Below are positions 16,243 to 25,179 of a stretch of 64,000 bases of DNA, in pieces. How positions within the stretch are numbered: the stretch's first letter is position 1; each line of letters starts with the position of its first letter. Source of the DNA: JANOYJ01 sp963792485 (GTDB lineage Bacteria > Pseudomonadota > Alphaproteobacteria > Rhizobiales > Rhizobiaceae); NCBI GenBank assembly GCA_963792485.1, contig CAWBWL010000004.1, positions 106,338 to 170,337 on the forward strand, read 5' to 3'. The notes beneath the pieces are model-generated. The model was given only the letters and a program-made list of their open reading frames with translations, had not been told where the DNA came from and made no database searches. Made by a program: the position numbers and the translations under genes.

Positions 16243-16317
16243 TTGTCTGTTTACCCTCAATACCTCCTCTAAAGCGGGCCTGCCCAATTTTACCGTCTCA
16301 CTGACGGATTCATGTCG

Positions 16318-17338
16318 TCATGAATTCTGTTGCTGTCTCGCATTCATCCGCGCGACTTTTTTGGCGTAGCGCGCGTCCATGAGCGCCTGCGCTTCCTTTG
16401 AGCCGTCGTGCCAGGTGCCGAACCATTTATCGAGCGGGATCAGGCCATCGCCGCCATAGTTCACCTCGAAATGCTTGTGGTGCAGGTAATGAAGGTAGGC
16501 GTGGCTATCGAGCGCCGTGCCTTCCGTCAGCTCCAGCCTGTCGAAGCCGATATGGCCGTTGACCGCGCCATAGCCGGCCATGTGCAGCTGGAACAGCGCG
16601 ATCAGCGGATTGGACGGCAGGACAAGATGCCACCAGACGACGCCGTGGTAGAGAAACGTCTCGACCGGATGCATGGACAGCGACGACCAGGGCGACGGGT
16701 TCACCGAATTATGGTGCACCGAGTGAATCCATTTGTAGAGCGGCGGCCAGTGGATGGCGCGGTGGATGAAGAAGAAGTTCACCTCGTGGATCACGGGCGT
16801 CGCCAAACAGCATCAGCGCCAGCCAATAGGGGTGCTCGGACCAGTTCAGCCATGACACATAGCCATTGGCAAAGCACCAGAGCATGAGCACTTCCACCAG
16901 CGTCCACATCGGGATGCCCCAGAAGAAGGTGCGCAAGACATTGTCGATGTTCTGGTTTTTGAACCAGAAGACGTCGGAGGGCGCGTCGCCGGGGAATTTG
17001 GCATTGTATTTGAAACGCGTGCCCTGCCTGCGCTTCCAATAGTAGAAGAACTCAATCGAGCCATACATCAGGAAGATGCCGGCGCAGTTGAGCGCGTAGA
17101 GCCAGAGCGCCCAGCCCCAGCTGATCGTCTTCATCGTCTCCCAGTCGGGCAGAAGATAATTCCAATAGATCAGCGTCACGGCCATGTGGAAAACGTTCCA
17201 CGGCCAGATATAGCCGATGAGAAAACCGCCCCATTTCTTCAGGTCGAACGGCGTTGTCCAGAAGAACGCAATCTGCGGATGGGCGTTGGGCGCCCAGTCG
17301 CCGCGCTTGTTGCGCGTTCCAAATTGCAGATCGTTCAT
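16318..17338 (-). CDS. Sterol desaturase/fatty acid hydroxylase superfamily protein, paralog 2 (frameshifted)
   Basis: From the ATG at 17338 the frame encodes 'MNDLQFGTRNKRGDWAPNAH' and runs through HPYWLALMLFG. It continues in another frame as TPVIHEVNFFFIHRAIH and 'HSVHHNSVNPSPWSSLSMHP' to DARYAKKVARMNARQ. One extra base near 16800 explains the break. Corrected, the product is about 339 residues and aligns end to end with paralog 1 at 12007, including all three histidine clusters. Both reading halves are fully conserved, so a sequence error is more likely than decay. It is divergent from the LacI-type regulator at 17491. Confidence 0.8.
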
Positions 17339-17384
17339 CGCTCTCCCCAGCGCGCGACCCAGTGACGCAGGGGAATTGACATGG

Positions 17385-17437
17385 TGATACGAAGTGAATC
17401 AATATGGCATGAAGCATATCAGCATGATTTCGTATCA
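17385..17437. promoter_or_regulatory. Paired half-sites between the hydroxylase paralog and the LacI regulator
   Basis: TGATACGAA (17385-17393) and TTCGTATCA (17429-17437) are exact inverted copies 35 bp apart in the divergent promoter region. They could be two half-sites, or two weak operators, for the adjacent LacI regulator. The core resembles the GATACGTATC palindromes of cluster 3. Confidence 0.5.
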
Positions 17438-17490
17438 TTCGTGTCAGTCAGGCATATGGAAATGAAGCAAAATGAGAGCGGATTGAGACA

Positions 17491-18520
17491 ATGACACGGC
17501 CCACGATCCGCGATCTGGCGGATGCCGCCGGCGTCTCCGTCTCCACGGTGAACCGGGTGCTTGCCGGCGCGGACAATGTGCGCTCCGCGACCGTCGAATA
17601 GGGTGAAAGACACCGCCGAAACCATTGGATTTTACGGGCTTGGCACCATCCGCGCGCAGGTTGTCGCCCGCAGACCTAAATTCCGTTTCGGCTTCCTTCT
17701 CCTCCAGCCTTTCCGCACATTGTATCAGCAGCTTGGCGCCGCGCTGGAGGCTGCGGCGCGGGAGAACAGCGGCGCTGACATCGAAGCACATATCTCATTT
17801 GCCGAAGACCTCGCGCCGCACGCCTTCTCGGCAAAACTGCTTGAGCTTGGTGAGACGTGCGACGCAGTCGGGGTCGTTGCAGCCGTGCATCCGCTGGTCT
17901 CGCAAGCCGTTGACGCGCTGGAGGCGCGCAATGTCCCGGTGTTTGCGCTGATTTCCCAATTGTCGGCGACGGGCATTGTGAATTATGCCGGCCCTGACAA
18001 TTGGAAAGCGGGCCGCACTTTCGCCTGGGCCATTGCCAGCATCTGCAAGACGCCTGGCAAGATCGGCATCCTCGTCGGCAACCACCGCTACCGCTGTCAG
18101 GAAATGAACGAGAGCGGCTTCCGCTCCTACTTCCGCGAATACGCGCCGCAGTTCACCCTGCTTGAACCGCTGCCGACATTCGAGACCGGCGCGGTCGCCG
18201 AGGAAATGACGGAGAAGCTCATCAAGGATCACCCGGATCTGAAAGGCCTGTTCGTGGCGGGCGGCGGCCTGTCAGGCGCGATGAACGCGCTGCGCGCCAG
18301 TGGCAAAGCCGGCCAGATTGTCACCGTCGGCCACCAGCTGATGGACTATACCCGCATCGGACTTCTCGACGGAACCTTGACAATGGTCATCCATGACCCG
18401 CTCGAACGGCTTGCAGCCGAGGCGATCAGCGGCATGGTCCGCGCATGCGCCTCGCCCGCCGAGACCGGCAAGCAGACGACGGTTCTGCCTTTCGAGCTCT
18501 ATACGCGCGAGAATATTTGA
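17491..18520 (+). CDS. LacI-family transcriptional regulator (frameshifted near N-terminus)
   Basis: The ATG at 17491 starts 'MTRPTIRDLADAAGVSVSTV' and NRVLAGADNVRSATVE, a clear LacI helix-turn-helix with hinge start, then meets an in-frame TAG at 17599. Removing one base there gives ERVKDTAETIGFYGLG and joins the long downstream frame, which holds the sugar-binding domain ('FGFLLLQPFRTLYQQLG', 'GKIGILVGNHRYRCQEMNES', 'GLFVAGGGLSGAMNAL'). Corrected length is about 342 residues, normal for the family. It probably senses a sugar and controls the divergent hydroxylase paralog and/or cluster 1. Whether the break is real or an error is open. Confidence 0.82.
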
Positions 18521-18527
18521 CTTCGCC

Positions 18528-19214
18528 CTATCGCGGCCGCGCCACGTCATTCGCGCCCTCCGGCTCCGGCCCCATGCCATAGCTCATGCGCTGCATCTGG
18601 GCGATGACGCGCTCCATCTCCTCGTCGGACAGGATCGGCGGCTCGCCGAGGGTGAGCGCTTGAACATAAAGCCTTGAAATCGTTTCGACTTCTGTCGCAA
18701 GCCACAGCGCGCTTTCGAGATTTTTGCCAAGTGATATCTGCCCGTGCTGGCCGAGCAGGCATGCCAGCCGGCCTTCCAGTGCTTCAATGGCCGCGTCCGA
18801 AAGCGCCTGCGTGCCAAAAGTGGCGTAACGCGCGCAGCGGATCGTATTCCCGCCCGCCACGCCCGTCATGTAGTGAAATGAGGGAATGGTCTTGTGGTGC
18901 ACGGCAAGGGTGGTCGCATAAATCGAATGGCAATGCAGGACCACGTCAATGTCCGTGCGCGCTTTCAGAATATCACGATGAAAGCGCCATTCCGATGAGG
19001 GCCTGCGCCCCGCATAGGTGCCGTCAAAGGCCATCTCGACAATGTCCTGCGGCTGCATCACATCATAGGCAAGCGAGGACGGCGTTATCAAAAAGCCATT
19101 CGCGACACGCAGTGAGAGGTTGCCAGCCGTCCCCTGATTGATGCCGCTCGCATTCATCTTGCGGCAGGTTTCGACCATTGCTTGGCGTTCAGTCAGGTAT
19201 GAGAGTTTGTTCAC
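18528..19214 (-). CDS. Class II aldolase/adducin family protein (fuculose/rhamnulose-1-phosphate aldolase-like)
   Basis: This 228-residue zinc-dependent aldolase has 'GINQGTAGNLSLRV' (phosphate-binding loop), 'ITPSSLAYDVMQPQDIV', 'PSSEWRFHRDIL' with the catalytic Glu, 'VVLHCHSIYATTLA' with two zinc histidines and 'LLGQHGQISLG' with the third. It should cleave a ketose 1-phosphate to dihydroxyacetone phosphate and an aldehyde. It is the last gene of the cluster 2 operon, just after the FGGY kinase that would make its substrate. The particular sugar is not determined. Confidence 0.85.
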   Translation of the reverse strand: MNKLSYLTERQAMVETCRKMNASGINQGTAGNLSLRVANGFLITPSSLAYDVMQPQDIVEMAFDGTYAGRRPSSEWRFHRDILKARTDIDVVLHCHSIYATTLAVHHKTIPSFHYMTGVAGGNTIRCARYATFGTQALSDAAIEALEGRLACLLGQHGQISLGKNLESALWLATEVETISRLYVQALTLGEPPILSDEEMERVIAQMQRMSYGMGPEPEGANDVARPR

Positions 19215-19226
19215 GGGCAGCGTCCT

Positions 19227-20678
19227 TCAGTTTCCAATGTGTCTTGTAAATTCATGCCATTCGGCCGCGTAAGCCAGAATGTCTGGAATTTCAGTTAGAG
19301 GCTCCGGCGCGCCCAGCGTCAGCGCAACAGGGCCAGTGCGCGTTTCATGGCTGCACAGCAGTGCCGCGCCGGATGCCACGCCATAGCCTTCATGATTTTC
19401 AAGCGTAATCGCCGATGGCCGAAGCGCTGCCACCAGCCGCGCGTACAGCGGGTCTTGAAGATAAGTGCCGTCCAGCGCCACCGCGCGCTGCGGCCCAAGC
19501 GCGTCCGCGCAATTCACCGTCAAGAGCGCGAGATAAAGAACTGCCAGCGCCAGCCGCTCGGACGCGTCAGCAGGCGGCGGACCGGCAATGCGCCCTCTCC
19601 CGGCGCTGCCCCTGATCTGTCCGCCCTCTGCGCCAAAGGCCGGCAAGGCCATGGTGCGGCGGGCGACGAGACGGGCCATGACAGCCGGATGAGACACAGC
19701 ACCCCTCGCCTGCTCGCCTGCAACATGGTTGAACTCGCGCCCGCCCATCGTCAAAGCCCCGCCCACCGGCTCGCCAAAAACATCGCTGTTGCACGTCATG
19801 TTGCGCTGCTCGTCGAGCAGCGCGGGATCAATCTGATCGGCCAGCGCCACCAGCCAGGTTCCGGTCGAGACCACGGTCAGGTCCGTCATGCCAGCCGCTT
19901 GATAGCGGTAGAAGTTGGCGCTGCTGTCATGCACGCCTGTGTGGACCTCAAGGGTATCCGCTATGCCGTGGTGACGGGCAAGAGACCTCCGAATGGGGCC
20001 AAGCGCCTGCCACGCAGGCGCGAGCGGCGGCATCAGCCTTTGCCAACCCTGACCTTCAACAATTGGCGCGAAGCGGCGCTCGACCACGTTCCACAGATGC
20101 GACTGCGCGCCCATAATCGTGTGCTCGCTCGCGGCGACGCCGCTGAGCCGCCACGCCCAATATTGCGGCACATTCAGATACCAGCGCGCTGCCTCGAACT
20201 TCCTCGGCTCCGCCCGCTGCATCCAATACATCTGTCGCCCCTGATGCGTCGCGGCCTGCAGCGTCGCGGATCCTCTGTCCAGAAAGCTGCCGGATAAAGC
20301 ATCGTAAGCCTCGTTCAAGCCCTCCGGCACCTCTTGCTCATAGTCAATCATTGGCAAGGCCGCGCCGCCGCCGGGCGCATCGGGGTCGCCACCGGTCAGG
20401 ACCCCGCCAGACCCGTGGCCGGAGGTGATGAACTGACTGACTGGATGCCGGAGGCAGAGCGAGGCAAGTTCACACAGCACCCAGTCGCCCAGTCCCTGAA
20501 GGTCGTGATGCCGCCATGGCGGGCCGGAAAGCACGGGGTTGGGTGTTGAGGTGGTCTCCAGCACATGGCCATCAGCGGTTACGGCGCTGAGCTTCACATT
20601 GGTCTTGCCCATGTCGAGCACAGCCACAGTCGCATGATCAAGCCCGCCCAAACCGCGCCCTGCCCCTTTTTCCGACAA
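19227..20678 (-). CDS. FGGY-family carbohydrate kinase
   Basis: This 483-residue kinase is of the ribulokinase/rhamnulokinase type. Visible are 'VAVLDMGKTNVKLSAVTADG' (first phosphate loop), 'QFITSGHGSGGVLTGG', 'EVHTGVHDSSANFYRY' with the catalytic aspartate region and 'LTVVSTGTWLVALAD' (second phosphate motif). The TTG at 20678 after AGGA is taken as start. It should phosphorylate a ketose at C1, feeding the class II aldolase gene 12 bp downstream. The ketose probably comes from the epimerase encoded upstream. Confidence 0.85.
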   Translation of the reverse strand: MSEKGAGRGLGGLDHATVAVLDMGKTNVKLSAVTADGHVLETTSTPNPVLSGPPWRHHDLQGLGDWVLCELASLCLRHPVSQFITSGHGSGGVLTGGDPDAPGGGAALPMIDYEQEVPEGLNEAYDALSGSFLDRGSATLQAATHQGRQMYWMQRAEPRKFEAARWYLNVPQYWAWRLSGVAASEHTIMGAQSHLWNVVERRFAPIVEGQGWQRLMPPLAPAWQALGPIRRSLARHHGIADTLEVHTGVHDSSANFYRYQAAGMTDLTVVSTGTWLVALADQIDPALLDEQRNMTCNSDVFGEPVGGALTMGGREFNHVAGEQARGAVSHPAVMARLVARRTMALPAFGAEGGQIRGSAGRGRIAGPPPADASERLALAVLYLALLTVNCADALGPQRAVALDGTYLQDPLYARLVAALRPSAITLENHEGYGVASGAALLCSHETRTGPVALTLGAPEPLTEIPDILAYAAEWHEFTRHIGN

Positions 20679-20700
20679 ATCCTGGCCGTGTTCGCCTACA

Positions 20701-21555
20701 TCAAATCAGCCTGTACTGCCGCGCCTTGTTCCGCAGGAATGGCAAGCCATTGTCCATGACTTCTTCCATGTTGTTTGCGACCGGACGCCATACCGCAAGG
20801 CCATAGGCGACTTCCGGCGGCATGTTGATGAAGCTTTCCATCGCAAGGCCGCCCTTGAAGCCAATCGCTGCAAGCGTTGCGTAGACCTCGTCCCAATCAA
20901 CTGTGCCCTCGCCCGGCGTGCCGCGGTCGCTCTCTGACAAATGGATGTATTTGATATATTTGCGCGCATCCAGAATGCCGTTGCCAGCGCCCTTCTCCTC
21001 AATGTTCATGTGATAGGTGTCGAGGTGAATGAACATGTTCTCAGCGCCGACCCGCTCAATCATTTCAACGGCTTGCCAGCCGGTATTGAGAAGATGGTTT
21101 TCGTAGCGGTTCACGGGCTCAATGCCCAGAAGAATACCGCGCGTCTTGGCGTGTCTGGCCGCCTCGGTCAGCGCCCTGGCGATGTTGTCATATTCCTTTT
21201 GCGTTGGCGGAACGCCAGTGCGCTCGCCAATGCCGCCATATGTCACGCCAGACAGCGCCAGGCAGCCCATCTCAGCGGTTTTGTCGATGGCGATCTTGAG
21301 GTGTTCAATGGCGCCCTGCGGATTCACCGATGCCCAGTTTTCCTGAGGAAGTCCCAATGAGCACACTGCCTTCAATCCGTTTTTCTCCAACAGATCGCGC
21401 GAGTGCCTGGCATCGACGGCAGGCGCATTCAAAAGCGCTATCTCGATGAAATCCATTTTGTAATGAACAGCGCCCGCAATGGCCTTCTCCGCGCCGGCGC
21501 GATCCCAATTCATCGTCCACATGCTTGTATGTACGCCGAAGCCTTGCATCGTCAT
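20701..21555 (-). CDS. Ketose 3-epimerase (D-tagatose/D-psicose 3-epimerase family)
   Basis: This 284-residue TIM barrel has the family signatures 'LGIEPVNRYENHLLNT' (metal Glu), 'MFIHLDTYHMNIEEKG' (metal Asp, His), 'YIHLSESDRGTPGEGTVDW' (metal His, substrate Arg) and 'GGLAMESFINM' (metal Glu). Such enzymes invert C3 of ketohexoses or ketopentoses. Its start overlaps the stop of the upstream permease gene (ATGA), and it is followed by the kinase and aldolase. This suggests that a rare ketose is imported, epimerised, phosphorylated and cleaved. Confidence 0.87.
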   Translation of the reverse strand: MTMQGFGVHTSMWTMNWDRAGAEKAIAGAVHYKMDFIEIALLNAPAVDARHSRDLLEKNGLKAVCSLGLPQENWASVNPQGAIEHLKIAIDKTAEMGCLALSGVTYGGIGERTGVPPTQKEYDNIARALTEAARHAKTRGILLGIEPVNRYENHLLNTGWQAVEMIERVGAENMFIHLDTYHMNIEEKGAGNGILDARKYIKYIHLSESDRGTPGEGTVDWDEVYATLAAIGFKGGLAMESFINMPPEVAYGLAVWRPVANNMEEVMDNGLPFLRNKARQYRLI

Positions 21556-22550
21556 TTTCCCTTTTGAGTGAAGAATTGGAAACGTGTGGCGCCCCAGCGC
21601 AGGATCATTACAGCGATGAGGAACAGGCCCCAGACAGCCGTCGAAAGATGCTGATTGGCGCCGACAAGATTGAGTCCGGACGACAAGACTTGCAGAATGA
21701 CGAGCGCGAGCACGACCGGAACGACACGGCCAAAGCCGCCGAACGGATCAACACCGCCCAAAAAGCAGGCGAGGACAGTGACCAGCAGCAGCGCTTCTCC
21801 ATGGCCGACGCGCACGGAGTTGAAGCGGGTCACCATCAGAATGCCGACGATTGCGCACATGGCGCCTGACAATGTGTAGATCAGGGTAAGCGTGCGCTTG
21901 GTGTGAAGGCCGGAATATTCGGCAGCGCGGATATTGGAGCCCACCATATAGACCGAAACTCCATGGCGCGTGCGCGTCAACAGAATGTGCCAGACGAAGG
22001 CCGCAAGGAGAAACAGCAGCATGGGCACCGGGACGCCAAGTATAGAGCCATGCCCGATATTGCCCAGAAAAGGCGGGAAACCGGATATGTCACCGCCACG
22101 GGTCAGAAACTCGCCAAGGCCGCGCAGAAAAATCATCATGGCGAGCGAAACGAGAATCGGGTGCGCGCCGACATAGGCAATGACCAGACCCATGACGAGG
22201 CCCGCAAGCGCGCCAACTGCGATGGCGGCGAGACAGCCGAGAATGAAGGCGGCGATGGGCGCGTCTACGCCGCCAAACTGGATAAGCACCCACGCCAGCG
22301 TCAAGCCCGCAATATTGGCCGTGTAGATCACCGCCAGATTAAATCCGCCCGAAATGATTGGCATCAGCATGGCGAGCGTGAGAAGGCCAAGCTCCGGAAG
22401 CTGGAACGCAATGGAGCCAAAATTCGCAGCGGTCAGGAACTGCGGCGTTGCAAGGCTGAAGGCAATAACGACGAGAATGAGGAATCCGAAAAGACCGGTC
22501 ACACCTTGTCCGAGATGCCTGTCAATCTTTGCGAGAATGGCGGACATCAC
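21552..22550 (-). CDS. Sugar ABC transporter permease (RbsC family), second permease of cassette 2
   Basis: This 332-residue CUT2-type permease has about ten hydrophobic segments. 'AEYSGLHTKRTLTLIYTLSG' is the ATPase-contacting loop, and 'VTVLACFLGGVDPFGGFG' is a typical C-terminal motif. It overlaps the preceding permease gene by four bases. Together the two permeases make a heterodimer served by the tandem ATPase encoded at 23532. Confidence 0.9.
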   Translation of the reverse strand: MMSAILAKIDRHLGQGVTGLFGFLILVVIAFSLATPQFLTAANFGSIAFQLPELGLLTLAMLMPIISGGFNLAVIYTANIAGLTLAWVLIQFGGVDAPIAAFILGCLAAIAVGALAGLVMGLVIAYVGAHPILVSLAMMIFLRGLGEFLTRGGDISGFPPFLGNIGHGSILGVPVPMLLFLLAAFVWHILLTRTRHGVSVYMVGSNIRAAEYSGLHTKRTLTLIYTLSGAMCAIVGILMVTRFNSVRVGHGEALLLVTVLACFLGGVDPFGGFGRVVPVVLALVILQVLSSGLNLVGANQHLSTAVWGLFLIAVMILRWGATRFQFFTQKGK

Positions 22551-23539
22551 ACATTCCCCTTTCCAGCGCGGACCAAGTTTCCGAATCTGATGTTGGAAGT
22601 TGAAATGGCAAACAGGATGATGATGCCCACCACCATCTTGAAGGCGAAGGGCGAGACGCCCAGCAAGTTCAGTCCGTTTTGCGTGATGGCGACAAGCAGA
22701 ACACCGAGGAAGCAGCCGAAGATTGAGCCGCGCCCGCCGCCCAGCCTCGCGCCGCCCAGAACGACGGCCGCCAGGACGTCCAGTTCGCGGCCGATCAAGG
22801 CGTTTGGCACAACTTCCTGCGCGATATTCACCTGCATCAGGCCGCCAATACCCGCCATCAATCCCATCCAGCCGAAAGCGATGAACTGCATGGCGCCAAT
22901 GTTTACGCCTGCGCGGCGCGCGCCTTCCGGATTGTCGCCAAAGGCGTAAAGCTGGCGGCCGGTACTGGTGTAATGGATGAGAAACCAGGTGGCAGCCATG
23001 GCGGCAGTCATGGCGGCTACGGCCAAATTCAGTTCAGCCCAAGTGCCATCGGCGGTCTGCATCTCGAATATGGTCGTGCGGTCAATCCACCAGTCGGGAA
23101 GATTATAAATGGACCGGCCCGATGTGAAAAACATCAGAAGACCGAAGAAGGCGTTGAAGGTCGCGATTGTGACCACGATGGAGATGATGCGGAAGAAGTG
23201 GATCAGCCCCGCATTGATGAACCCAACGGCAATGCCAACAGTGCCCGCGAGCAGCAGCCCAATGAGCCAATTGCCGCCGCCGATATACGGGAACAGCAGC
23301 GCGCATATGTACTGGACAACGGAGGCTGCAACGGCGAACGAAATGTCGATGCCGCCCGCGATCAGCACGACAAGCAGGCCCATCGACCAGATGACGTTCA
23401 CCGCGTTGTTGTTGAGAAGGGATGTGAGATTTGGAAGCGTCAGGAAGGTGCTTGTGGCAAGTGACAGAAACGCAATAATCGCCAGCAACACTAAGAGCAG
23501 CCGCGCTTCAGTCGGGTGCGAGCGGATGAGGTTACGCAT
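22547..23539 (-). CDS. Sugar ABC transporter permease (RbsC family), first permease of cassette 2
   Basis: This 330-residue polytopic protein starts from the ATG at 23539, overlapping the end of the ATPase gene by 8 bp. 'GGIDISFAVAASVVQYICAL' is the CUT2 permease motif, 'GARRAGVNIGAMQFIAFGWM' the cytoplasmic coupling loop, and 'AAVVLGGARLGGGRGSIFG' the C-terminal signature. It pairs with the permease encoded directly downstream. Confidence 0.9.
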   Translation of the reverse strand: MRNLIRSHPTEARLLLVLLAIIAFLSLATSTFLTLPNLTSLLNNNAVNVIWSMGLLVVLIAGGIDISFAVAASVVQYICALLFPYIGGGNWLIGLLLAGTVGIAVGFINAGLIHFFRIISIVVTIATFNAFFGLLMFFTSGRSIYNLPDWWIDRTTIFEMQTADGTWAELNLAVAAMTAAMAATWFLIHYTSTGRQLYAFGDNPEGARRAGVNIGAMQFIAFGWMGLMAGIGGLMQVNIAQEVVPNALIGRELDVLAAVVLGGARLGGGRGSIFGCFLGVLLVAITQNGLNLLGVSPFAFKMVVGIIILFAISTSNIRFGNLVRAGKGNV

Positions 23540-25068
23540 AGACCGCCGCCTCCAATGCCTCGACGCTTGACGCGCGCGGATCAAACTCACCGACGAGCCT
23601 TCCTCCCGCCATGTGAAGGATGCGGTCCGTATTGTAGAACACTTCCGTCACTTCATCCGAGATCAGCAATATTGCCAGACCCTGTTCGGCAAGCGCATGA
23701 ACAATCTTGTAAATACCGGCTCGCGCGCCCACGTCCACGCCGACGGTCGGACAATCGAGAATGAGAAGCCTGGGCTTGGTGGCAAGCCATTTGGCAAGCA
23801 CGACACGCTGCTGATTGCCGCCGGACAGGGTGGAAACCGCGTCCTCGGACTTGCCGATCTTGACTGCAAACTCCTTGACCGCGCCTTCAACGGTTTTGGC
23901 CTTTCTGGCGATCGAGATTAATCCACCAGATCCGGATATGCCGGGCAGTATCGACATCACTATGTTGTCGGCGATGGATTGCGGCTGGATCAGTCCGAGC
24001 GCAAGGCGGTCTTCCGAGACATAACCGATACCCGCCGCCACAGCGTCGCGGTTGGATTTGAGCGACAGGGGTTCTCCGTTCAGACGGATTGTTCCGCTGT
24101 CAGCTTTCGTCATTCCGAACAGCGTGTGCGCGAGTTCCGTGCGCCCCGCTCCAATCAGACCTGTAAGCCCCAGGACCTCGCCTTTGCGGATCGTGAAGCT
24201 CACGTCGTGATATTCACCGGCTCGCGTCAGATTTTTGACTTCAACGACTGCGGGCGCGCGCGAACGATCCTGCGCCGCCACCACCTTGTCGTAGGTCTTG
24301 CCGGTCATCAGCTCCGTGAGGCGCGACTGCGTCATTCCCGCTGTGGGATAGACGCCAACCAGTTTTCCATCGCGCAGAACGGTCACCCTGCTGGAGATAT
24401 CCAGCACCTCGGCCAAGCGGTGGCTGACAAACACAATTGCCACGCCTGCTGCGGACAGAGTGCGCACCACCTCCAACAGCTTGTCCGTTTCGGCCTGGGT
24501 CAAAGACGCGGTCGGCTCGTCCATAAAGATCAGCCGCGCATCATTGACCAGCGCGCGCGCAATGGCAACGAGCTGGCGCTGGGCAATGGGAAGGGTATTG
24601 AGACTTGCGGCCAGGTCAAGTTCGACGCCAAGTTTTGCAAGCGCTTCATGCGCCTGGGTCATGATCCTGCTGTAATTGACAATACGTGGCTTGCCGCCCA
24701 CCAATGTTTCGAAAGCAATATTTTCAGCGACGGTCATTTCACCGAACAGCGCCAAATCCTGCCAGATAACAGCAATGCCATGGGCGCGCGCGAGATGCGG
24801 TGTTGTCGACGCTTCCGGCTTGCCAAAAAACTCCATCACGGCACCAGGCTCCGGCTGATAGACGCCGGTGATGATCTTGATGAGCGTGCTCTTTCCCGAA
24901 CCGTTCTCGCCGGCCAGACAGTGAACTTCGCCGCGCCCGACTTCGAACGAAACATTGTCGAGGGCACGCACGCCGCCGAAACATTTTTGAAACATTATTG
25001 AAGCGAATTGCCGAACCAGAGCCGGCTCCAAGTGTTTTCTCAATCGTGCGCGATACCGCCCCGGCCAT
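23532..25068 (-). CDS. Sugar ABC transporter ATP-binding protein, tandem domains (RbsA-like; frameshift near N-terminus)
   Basis: Two ABC domains lie in one chain: the first has Walker A 'GENGSGKSTLIKI', signature 'LPIAQRQLVAIARAL' and Walker B 'RLIFMDEPTASLT'; the second has a degenerate Walker A ('GLIGAGRTELAHTLF'), signature 'LSGGNQQRVVLAKWLA' and 'LLILDCPTVGVDVG' (Cys in place of the usual Glu, as in many RbsA homologs). The long frame lacks a sensible start, but the ATG at 25068 in another frame gives MAGAVSRTIEKTLGAG then 'AIRFNNVSKMF'. Dropping one base near 24977 joins it to GGVRALDNVSFEV. The corrected protein is about 511 residues. Confidence 0.88.
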
Positions 25069-25138
25069 GCCCGCTCTCAGTCAAGTTAAGAGTTTTCCGG
25101 GAACATCCCTCCCCGGACTGCACAATATGTTTGATTGA

Positions 25139-25166
25139 GCGGGGGCAGCCCTCGGACCGCCCCCGC
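25139..25166 (-). other. Stem-loop after the cluster 2 substrate-binding protein gene
   Basis: GCGGGGGC and GCCCCCGC pair around a 12-nt loop, 14 bp downstream of the binding-protein stop and before the ATPase gene. Its position matches the hairpins behind the other two binding-protein genes in this window. Confidence 0.6.
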
Positions 25167-25179
25167 CCCACGGGAGGAG

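Noticed and set aside
25139..25166. The hairpin after binding protein 2 as a simple operon terminator
   Set aside because: It lacks a following T-run and the ATPase and permease genes downstream have no other obvious promoter, so partial processing is the better reading.
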